Shown: positions 10,464 through 18,312 of the stretch, piece after piece | Position numbering within the stretch: the first letter of the stretch is position 1 | Layout: each line of letters begins with the position of its first letter | NCBI GenBank assembly: GCA_002812745.2 | Contig: NCSJ02000534.1 | Location: 1-19,920, forward strand | Length of the DNA stretch: 19,920 bases | Direction: 5' to 3' | Source: Scytalidium lignicola | Taxonomy: Eukaryota > Ascomycota > Leotiomycetes | Notes under the pieces: generated by a model | Told to the model about the DNA's origin: nothing | Databases searched by the model: none | Seen by the model: the letters and a program-made list of their open reading frames with translations, nothing else | Position numbers and translations under genes: made by a program

Positions 10464-11975
10464 AAAAAAGTAAACTTATACTAAAAGAAGACAAAGGGAA
10501 ATTCCTAGTATACAATAAAGGACAACTTATGACTATAACAATAATAACAAACAAACACTAAGTTAATCAAATCAGCAAAGTAACCAAAGCAGAAAAGGAA
10601 CAAAATACTTTACTAGACATGACTAGAGGCAAGTAGGAGAAAATTAAAGACATTTAGTATAAGAACAAAAGGTTATATATACTAATGAAGTTAACAAAAG
10701 AATTTGTCAGAGAATAGTATAGTCTACTATATAATGAACATATAAGAGTAACATGATATTATCACCAAATCAATAAGGATTACTTTATCATGAAATTATA
10801 ATTAACAATTAAGAAAGTAATCACAGAATATAAGATTTGTAAGAAGGCTAAGAATCTAAGAAGGAAGCCTTAAGGACAATTGTACTCTACACAGATACTT
10901 GACAACTCATAAGAATTAATCGGATAGGATTTTATTATAAAACTATTAATTTCTACAAATCATACAATAAAGGTTGAGTATAACTCCATCTTTGTAATAA
11001 CTAAACATTATACTAATTATACAACATTTGAATTGTTCAGGGAAACCTAAAGAGTAGAAGAGGTAGCTGATATATTCTTATGAAGAATAATGTCTTAGTA
11101 AGGACTATCAAAACAAATAATCTCTGATAAAGATACTAGATTCACATTTAAGTTTTAGGAAATAATAACAGTAAGAATAAGAGTTAAAAGGAAGTTGTCA
11201 ACAACATAACATCCACAAACTAATNAAAAAAACAAAACGTTTAAATGGATGGTTGAAAGAATACCTTAGATACTATATCAACTATGATCAAGATAATTAG
11301 GTTAATTACTTGTTAATAGCAAAGATAACATACAATAGTACATTATACAAATTAACCAGAATCACTCTATTCTATATAAACTACAGACAAGAACCAAAAA
11401 GGTTTTATACTAAACTAGAATTAAAATCCACAAGTGAATCAGCAAAGATCTATACAAAACAAATAGAAGAAATACAAGAAAGGATTAGAAACTCACTTCA
11501 GTACACTAAGGAAAGAATGAAGAAGTACTACGATTACAGACACTTGATAGAACTAGCATATAAAAAAGGGGATAAAGTTTATCTTCTTAGAAAAAACATT
11601 AAAATAATAAGACTAAGTGATAAACTAGACTAGGTTAAGATAAAATTATACAAAATCAAAGAAATCTATAAACCTTTAATATATAAATTGAAACTATTAA
11701 CAACAGTTAGAATATACCTTGTTTTCTATGTTTCACTTCTCAAATCAGCACTTGAAAACGCTTAAACATCAATATTAAAAGAAGTTAATCTGGAAAGAGA
11801 ATATAAAGTTAAGAAGATCATCAGTTATAGAATGTATTATGGAAAACTACAATACTTAGTTAAATGGATAAGATATCCAAAGAGTAAGAACAGATAAGAA
11901 CTTACCTCTAATCTTACGAGTTGTAAAGAGTTATTGGAGGCATATTACCAAGCTTATCTCAGAATGGATTTCTAG
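10464..11975 (+). pseudogene. Pol of copy 2: integrase and chromodomain
   Basis: The HHCC zinc region is partly readable (NEHIRVT...YYHQ...YKIC, the first Cys now Tyr, about 10736-10840). The integrase core shows IISDKDTRF (catalytic Asp at 11126-11128). After the N at 11225 comes TKRLNGWLKEYLRYY, where the catalytic Glu of the usual TERLN is Lys (11235-11237). The open stretch 11310-11633 covers LLIAKITYNST, the ERMKKYYD segment and KKGDKVYLLRKNIK, typical of the integrase C-terminus. The chromodomain follows: EYKVKKIISYRMYYGKLQ, then YLVKWIRYPKSKN and a C-terminal helix to TAG at 11973. In live elements this domain targets integration to heterochromatin. The frame changes at the Ns at 10463 and 11225. 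Confidence 0.85.
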
Positions 11976-12069
11976 GTGATGAAATTACAAGGTTAGAGAA
12001 GAAGAGGTTAGCAACAAAGAAAGAAGCCTTATCTAAGTTAACAGAATATAACTCTTCAGACAACTTCTC

Positions 12070-12360
12070 TTACTTCTCTTTTTCTTCTACAATGTCTAAT
12101 TCGTCTAGAAAAGAAAGCCCATAGTGGATTATTTTATCAGTATGTTGGTGAAGGAACTTCTTTTGTTTATGAAGACAAGCTAAACAAGCAGTGTTTTCAG
12201 CTATAGCCTGTGTAGCCTTCTCCTCCTCTGCTTTAAGACAAGCTTCCTCCTTATCAAGGGTCTCCCAAAAGGTTACAAGAATACCCTTACTCTCACACTT
12301 GTGCCTTCGCCAAGTATACTCATTACAACGATTGAATTCAAGGACCATTCGACAAGTCAA
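12070..12360 (-). CDS. Antisense accessory ORF inside the chromovirus, 96 aa
   Basis: This ORF is open, starts with ATG and lies opposite to gag-pol, between the end of pol and the 3' LTR. The N-terminal part has RCNEYTWRRHKCE, where a Tyr (TAT) stands at a likely Cys (TGT) site. Read that way it gives CX2CX6C, the spacing of the first half of a fungal Zn2Cys6 cluster. From about residue 36 the protein is rich in E, K, A and L (DKEEACLKAEEEKATQAIAE) and looks like a coiled coil, ending LDELDIVEEKEK. A homologous remnant lies at 512-730 in copy 1. I recall small proteins of this style annotated in ascomycete genomes, but cannot check that here. The function is unknown. Its openness next to a stop-riddled pol is notable, though it may also be RIP-altered. 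Confidence 0.55.
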   Translation of the reverse strand: MTCRMVLEFNRCNEYTWRRHKCESKGILVTFWETLDKEEACLKAEEEKATQAIAENTACLACLHKQKKFLHQHTDKIIHYGLSFLDELDIVEEKEK

Positions 12361-12583
12361 GTTGTTTCAAGCACAAAAGCTACAAGAAAATATCATAGTA
12401 CTGTATTTTGTTATATGATCTCCTAAGTCCAACACTTCTTGGTATTTCTGTGATCTTCTTAATTCTTCTGGAATAATGTCATCAGAATTTGAACGTTTTG
12501 GTAGTATGTTAGAAAGGAAGAATAGATTAACGAACAATGAGATTGTTCATAACGATAGTTAAGCATCAGGACGACGTTAGTGC

Positions 12584-12596
12584 AGAAAGGGGATAA
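12584..12596 (+). other. Polypurine tract of copy 2
   Basis: AGAAAGGGGATAA directly precedes the 3' LTR and matches the run at 1024-1036. It is the plus-strand priming site of LTR retrotransposons. Confidence 0.75.
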
Positions 12597-12954
12597 TGTT
12601 ATGGGTTTGACTTAATAAGCTGATTGGTGTAAGCCTAAAGCTCGATACACAGCAGAGTGTATATAAAGAACCTAGCAATCACATGATATGCTTGAGACCT
12701 GGGGGACCTTGGGGGTCCAAGGGGTCCAAGGGACTTATAGGACCTAAGAGGTTCAAAAGGTCCAGTTGGACTTCATTATCTATATAAGCACACTGTAAGA
12801 ACATGAGAGTAGACTCCTTGTGTTCAACCTAAATACATTACTAGACCTTACCTTGGACATAGTCAATTGCTTGTGTGTCACACGTTTCTATTGTCCTTGA
12901 ACATCTACCTTACCCTTGGCTATCCAGTGACCTGGATGGTATAGTTTTGTAACA
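12597..12954 (+). repeat. 3' LTR of copy 2 (358 bp)
   Basis: It starts TGTTATGGG and ends TTTTGTAACA. It keeps the TATATAAG box at 12781-12788 and a repeat-rich stretch (about 12697-12770) of GGACCT, GGGGTCCAAG and GGTCC units in place of the GTGGACTCCA units of the 5' LTR. Compared with the 5' LTR it has lost most CpGs, mainly by transitions. The sequence right after it is hAT coding sequence on the other strand. Confidence 0.9.
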
Positions 12955-15533
12955 GTAATGTAGAATTTATTTCTTTATCTTTGTTATTTATATAATCAAT
13001 TTTCATAACATCTTTAATTTCTTCAACTTATTCATCTTCTTCAGCTTGAATAACTTTTAATAAATAATCATCTATTGTTAAAGTATTATAAACAACTTCT
13101 AAAAGAGTTTCTTTATTTATTAAAGTCTTATTATAATGATATATTATCATCAATACTTTAATTATGTCTAATTACAAATGTAATCTATGAAAATGATATA
13201 CTTCTTAAGCTTTATTAAAAATATGTTCAACTCCAATACTAAAAACAAGAATAAAAAAGAATATCTTATGCTATTACTGCTAATTTAAGCTATTTTTCTT
13301 CTTAACCTTTCTAATAATCAAGTGTATTTTGTTAAATTATTACTAAAAATTATTAATAAGAATTATTATAAAAATTAATATAAAACTTATGTTGACTAAG
13401 ATATTGTTCACTTTCTAGATATCCATCTTCAATCTCTTCTGATCATAATATATTCTTCAGTTTATTCAACTGTAATATTATAAATAAATTATCTTGTTGA
13501 TAAAATTGTTATTATTACTGAGAAATCAATAAAGTACATTCTATATTTGTATATTTCGAATTATATACATAATAAAATTGTTAAGAGTATTCTGCTTCTT
13601 AATTTATATTATTAAGAAAACTAACTTCTTCTTAAAATGAAACTAATTTATAAGTTGGTATAAAAATTGTTCTTATAACATATATACTACTTAAATCTAT
13701 ATATGTTTGTTAATAATATTTTCAAAGCTTTTTTAAAGCTTTAAAAAGACTATTAATAAGAGGTTCAATCTATTCTTGATCATTCTTAGCCTTTTTTATT
13801 TCAAGTCAAGCTAAAGAGTTCTCAAGATGATTAAAAAGAGAATTGTATACTTCATAAACATAACTAACAATTAATCTTTTAGTATATCTTATAAAATTTG
13901 TAAAAAAAACAAAATAGTTTAATAAGATTAATCAAGTATTCAACTTGTTTCTATTCAACTTTAAACAATCAAAACATCTTAATAATATTACTTATAATAT
14001 ACTTATTAATTGTTAATTACAATGTTCATACTTGAATAAGCATTTCACATGTTGAATTCTAACATGTTTTAACATCTTAAATTAAATTCAAAGTCTTCTT
14101 TAGATTAATAAGGTCATAAGGCTAAAATTCTTGAATCTATCAAAACTCTTCTTACCTTTAAAGACTTGAATTAACATATAATGAAAGTTTTCAAATTTAT
14201 ATATTAGATTAGTATAAAAATTACTATAATATATATAACTAACCTTTATAAGTGTTCATAAAATGCTATTACTATGCTTTGCCTTTTTTTATTCTTTTAA
14301 ATTCTTNAAAAGTCATTACTATACTAATTCTTAGCCAATTCATTATTTGTTGGATTAATATGAATTCCTCTAAGCAAATCACAAAGAGATAATTAGATAA
14401 TATATAATAAGCATAGTATTTGAATTATCTGATTTGAAAACAACTAAGAATTAGAATTATGATTAATATTATTTGATAATATTAATGCAAGTTCATTTAT
14501 CTTTTTACTAAGTATATTATTATTACTTACATTGTCTGAAATAATAGTATGAACATTATATTCTATTTAATGTTATAAAAGAACATCNAAAAAGAACTTG
14601 AGCAAGTTGAAAACCAGAATGAACACTTTGTAAATGCTCAAATCTAATCAATACTTTATAAAACTCTTAATATTTATCAATTTAATATATAATCACTCTT
14701 ATAAATATTGTACAGTTTAGACTAGACCAACAATCAAGAGTTATTAAAATATTTAAACGAAGAATAATATCTTATAATAATAATTTTTCGATTGAAGTTG
14801 TATAGTCTATAATATATATTTGAAAGGTTTTTACAAATAACATTGAATAAAGAAAGTTAAGAAGATGTTAAAAATTGTAAAATGATTTATGTTCAACTGC
14901 TTAAAAAGGAAGATATAAATTAATTACAACTTAAAGAAGATATTCAATGAATGTTTTGTCTATAAGAATTAGGGTTTTGTTATTTAACTATTAAAATTAA
15001 TTATTATTATAATAATATTTATAATAATCTGATATATATACTAATGTTAATAATGTTTCAACTATTATAAATTGTTAAAATGCAATTATACTTTCACATC
15101 TAATAACTCTTTAACATTTTCACAATTGTATATAAGTTGTTAAAGCCTTTGTTCTAGTATTCTTGATATTTAAATGAGCAAGAACTACTGAGCATATACA
15201 ATATATTACAACTAGAGTTCTACTACTTATTAAAGCATCTTGATCAAAATATACTTATGCTATAGATAATTGATTTAATATATTCTATTAGATTATTACA
15301 CTTTTATCACCCTTTGTTTGATTGAATTTATACTAAGATATAAAAGTCTATTATAATAAGAATTTGTCATGAATATCTAAAGACTAACGATAATATTCAT
15401 AATCTTTACTAATTCATATAAAATTCATTTCAATAATAGAATAATTATCAGAAGATAAAGAAGGTAACTGATCATTAATTTCATCATTATGATTAGATAA
15501 TTAGTCTTGTAGAAAATTGATAGAAGAAAACAT
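12955..15533 (-). pseudogene. hAT transposase core, RIP-degraded, cut at its C-terminus by the LTR
   Basis: Reading the minus strand from ATG at 15533, a stop-containing frame starts MFSSINFLQD. The diagnostic hAT motif DVxTRWNST appears as DVKTC-stop-NSTCEM at 14045-14076; CGT-to-TGT gives R-to-C and TGG-to-TAG gives the stop. Further on come SIQFSF and NHLENSL-like segments (about 13830) and QTYID (about 13690). The hATC dimerisation region lies around 13150-13310, with LAVIA, DILF, VEHIF-like and HFHRLHLQSD-like residues across two frames. The C-terminal tail (NKETLLEVVYNTLTIDDYLL, QAEEDE, DYINNKDKEINSTL) runs straight to 12955 with no terminator, so the chromovirus end interrupts the gene. 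hAT transposases cut and paste DNA and leave 8-bp duplications. Introns are probable (for example near 14185-14245). Confidence 0.82.
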
Positions 15534-15699
15534 AATTAATTAAAGTTTAACAATAAAAAAAAAGGATTTGTACAAAAATAAATAGTAATATTAATNAAAA
15601 ATATCTAAAAGGAATAACTTATATAAGAATTAGTATAAAGATTAGTATAATTTATATGTATATATATGAAAATCAATAAAATAGTTTAGTATTATAAAG

Positions 15700-16848
15700 N
15701 TTTTTAAGTATTAAACTAATGTCATTTTAAATGACCAAGTAATAAACATTACTTCTGGAGAATCCTTCATAATACAAAGCTTATTATAACTTGGAAAAAT
15801 AAGCTTATAACAAAGTAATTCCTTAATTTCACTTAATATCAAAATTACTTCCATATGTCTATTATCTTCTGATAAAACAACAAATGGATCTTCATTATCC
15901 TTGTATATATTATACTATTCAACAGGATTAGAAAGTTCAACCTACTTAAGATCTTCAGGAAAAGCTTATGTTGTTTGATTACTTTAAATCATTTGTTCTT
16001 CAGTTGTAAAGAAGATATATAAAGGAATAATATCATAATATTAATTATAAAAAGTTAATAGATTATTATAATAATTACTATAATACTTACTTAGTTAATC
16101 TGTTAATATATAATCCTTTAAATTTCAAATATGCTCAACTTCTTTTTTAAAGCTTTGTTAACTTCTTAAAAAGTGAAGCATGAGTATGTTTTTAATTTTT
16201 TTGCTAAGTAAAGAATTCAATTTTATGTATATGCTATAAAATAGTATTAATATTGTATTCATGTTCAACTATCTCTATAATAATCTCTATAATAATCTAA
16301 CTTACATGATATATCTTAACTATTATAACATGGTTATACTCTTTTATATTACTTCCTTTAAGAAGATTAACAAATCTTTCTCCATTTTGAAGGTTATCTT
16401 TACACTATATTGTTTCTATCTCAAATGTGTTAATTTCTTCTTATGATATATCTTCTTACATAAGATTATTGTCATCAAGTTATGTATACTGGCTATTTTT
16501 TTTTGTTATAGCCGAAATTTCATGTTAGAATAATCTAATGTTTACTATTAACCTTTCTGAAAATCAATTAGTATAAAGATTATTATAATCAATGTATATT
16601 TTATCTCTTGTAAATTGTTTTCTTAGTTGTAAATTATTTAAGACATTCTCTTATATCATTATTTCCATTAATATATTCTACTGAACTTTGCATTTTTTTT
16701 AAGAGTATAAGTTATTATACCTATGTTTACTCACTTTACCATTTTGATTTTTTTTTTTAATACTTTAAAGTCTTACTGTACAAGCATATGCTTTAATTGT
16801 ATGAGGATTTTTGGATAACTCCTCCTTAGCTTTACATTTTCCAACCAT
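15700..16848 (-). pseudogene. 5' exons of the hAT gene, or a separate accessory ORF, degraded
   Basis: ATG at 16848 opens MVGKCKAKEELSKNPHTI, a basic, possibly DNA-binding N-terminus with stops at likely Gln sites further in. More minus-strand coding-like sequence follows: NGERFVNLLKGSNIKEYNHV (about 16320-16380) and the largely open DNEDPFVVLSEDNRHMEVIL, then ELLCYKLIFPSYNKLC (about 15760-15895). GTAAGT donors on the minus strand near 16105 and 16300, CTAA/TTAAC branch-like sites, and a TTTTCAG acceptor near 16555 suggest several short introns. The segments may be N-terminal exons of the downstream transposase or an independent gene. I recognise no domain. Confidence 0.45.
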
Positions 16849-17324
16849 AATGAATACTATATTTAATAAGTTAGTATATAGATTATTATAATATATTTGA
16901 TGATATACATATAAATCTTGATGATATTGATAATTATAGAATAGTTATAATTATAGTTGTGTTATAATAATTGTGTTGTAAAAACAAAAGTAGTTGTAAA
17001 GGTTTTGAAAGGTGAAAAATCAAACAAAGAAATATAATTAGTTAATCTACACCTTTATACTAATAATAGTATAATATTAAATTTTCTTTGTGATATATCG
17101 TTAAATTTTTGATTTTTATAATAATTAATCTAAGTTAACTTTTTTCACNTTTTATTTTTATTATTATTCTATTATAATTTTACAACTACTAACTTTACAA
17201 CCATTAACAACTTTACAATTATTCTACTAACAATACTATTACTACTTCTAAATAACTTATTGATCATATTCTAAGTATGTATAATCATATATTATAATAA
17301 TTATTATACTAATTATAATTTAAA
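16849..17324. promoter_or_regulatory. AT-rich divergent intergenic region
   Basis: This stretch separates the start of the minus-strand hAT-side gene (ATG 16848) from the start of the plus-strand H3-like gene (ATG 17325). No ORF is convincing. Both starts are preceded by a similar leader: TATTATAATAAT, then TATACTAA, then ATGGT (17291-17327 on plus; about 16895-16846 on minus). This may be a shared promoter, or 5' UTR introns ending just before each start. Confidence 0.4.
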
Positions 17325-17858
17325 ATGGTTAGAACTAAACAAACAATATAAAAGACTGTTGATGGAAAAGCTCTAAAAATGAACTTGAAACCAAAAGCTG
17401 CTTAAAAGACAGTTGTCAAGAAAGTTAAAAGATAATACAAGCTAAGAAGTAAGTAATTATTATAATAGTTAATATAAATATACTAATGTATAATAGTTAT
17501 TATATTACATAAAATCAAAAAATATCAAAAGTCTTACAAACTTCTAATTCTAAAAGCTTTATTTATGCATGTAGTTCATGAGATTCTGGTAAATATAAGC
17601 AAGGGTAGTCTGAAAATTCAAAAGCTAACTTTAGAAGCTTTACAAGAATGTACTGAAATTATCTTGGTTGGAGAATTTAAAAGTAAGTATAATTCAAATA
17701 AATACTATAGTAATCTTTATATTAATAATAATATTACAATAGCTAATCTAGTTGTAATTCATGTGAAACAGGTTACTATTCAAGTAAAGAATATGCAGTT
17801 TATCAGGGTAATTCGTAATCACATGACAGGATTTAAATACCTAGGCAACAACAAATAG
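17325..17858 (+). pseudogene. Divergent histone H3-like gene, three exons, damaged in exon 1
   Basis: Exons are 17325-17448, 17497-17682 and 17743-17858 (426 nt, 141 residues; canonical H3 has 135-136). The tail reads MVRTKQTI-stop-KTVDGKALKMNLKPKAA-stop-K, matching [20 protein letters not shown]...KAARK, with the K4, K9, K14, K23 and K27 positions kept. Intron 1 (48 nt, GTAAGT...TACTAAT...TAG) splits the codon equal to T45. Intron 2 (60 nt, GTAAGT...CAATAG) splits the TNL threonine of loop 2. Exon 2 follows H3 alpha-N to alpha-2 (IKKYQKSYKLLI; LEALQECTEIILVGEF). Exon 3 follows TNLVVIHVKQVTIQVKNMQF and ends RNHMTGFKYLGNNK, about ten residues past the usual H3 end. In-frame TAAs lie at 17349, 17403 and 17433, all in exon 1; exons 2-3 are fully open. 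It is a pseudogene in this copy but clearly H3-derived. Loop 1 is one residue longer than in H3. Confidence 0.85.
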
Positions 17859-18119
17859 ATTATTACTTCAGTAATAATTAATAAAAGGTTTAAGAGTTAT
17901 TTAGAAGTCCAAGGACAATTAGCAAGCATTCTAGTCATTAACAAAATTGACATTGAATTAAAACTATAATAATCTTGACTATAATGGAACTAATAGACTA
18001 TTATTGTAATTATAGTAATTTTTATAATAATACTTACAATCTCAAATCATTTAAGATTATCATATACCATGTGATAGGATTTATACATATATTATGCATT
18101 TTGTACATTATACTCCACG
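17859..18119. other. AT-rich non-coding stretch
   Basis: I see no convincing coding or RNA signal between the H3-like stop codon and the GC-rich block. The frame starting at 17975 is low-complexity AT sequence that runs on into the GC-rich repeats and is not believable as a gene. If the H3-like gene and the GC-rich block belong to one transposon, this is its 3' non-coding part. Confidence 0.5.
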
Positions 18120-18259
18120 TGACTGGGTTTAATGGGTGCCCACTGGGTATCCACCTCCACCCATGGGGTTTTTCCCAAATAGGAAACCCACCCACTGGAG
18201 CCCCATGGGTGGGTTTTAGGAGTGCTCAACCCACCCATGGGGCCCCATTCCGCACTCTA
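18120..18259. repeat. GC-rich inverted CCACCCATGGGG motifs; candidate hAT right terminus
   Basis: A sudden GC-rich island lies in AT-rich DNA. CCACCCATGGGG occurs at 18157-18168 and 18231-18242. The same motif inverted, CCCCATGGGTGGG, occurs at 18201-18213. An 11-bp perfect inverted repeat AAACCCACCCA / TGGGTGGGTTT lies at 18184-18194 and 18206-18216. Read on the minus strand, the block begins TAGAGTGCGGAATGGGG (18259-18243), a plausible hAT-style terminus. The next 8 bases, GTTATTAG, would be the target duplication. hAT elements carry clustered subterminal transposase-binding motifs of this kind. The partner end is not in the window, so this remains a candidate. Confidence 0.5.
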
Positions 18260-18312
18260 GTTATTAGTCATATATACATTAATTTAAAGCTAGTGAAGAG
18301 GGTGTATCGACA

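Larger units (their letters stand above)
5816..12954 (+). mobile_element. Full-length Ty3/Gypsy chromovirus, RIP-inactivated (copy 2, 7139 bp)
   Basis: Order: LTR (5816-6158), gag, protease, RT, RNase H, integrase, chromodomain, non-coding tail with an antisense ORF, polypurine tract, LTR (12597-12954). Protease before RT, and integrase after RNase H with a C-terminal chromodomain, is the chromovirus arrangement. gag and pol lie in one reading register once three surplus N positions are dropped, suggesting a single polyprotein. It is dead: many TAA/TAG/TGA stops, protease DSG changed to DLK, integrase catalytic Glu changed to Lys, and a knuckle that has lost His and Cys. Flanking 5-mers (TAAAC left, GTAAT right) do not match, so no target duplication is visible. 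Confidence 0.92.

Noticed and set aside
12191..12418. Plus-strand open frame of 75 codons opposite the antisense ORF
   Set aside because: I found no counterpart in copy 1, whereas the minus-strand frame aligns over its C-terminal half.
16261..16446. Plus-strand open frame of 61 codons
   Set aside because: Very AT-rich, Asn/Tyr/Leu-only type sequence opposite the hAT-side coding segments.
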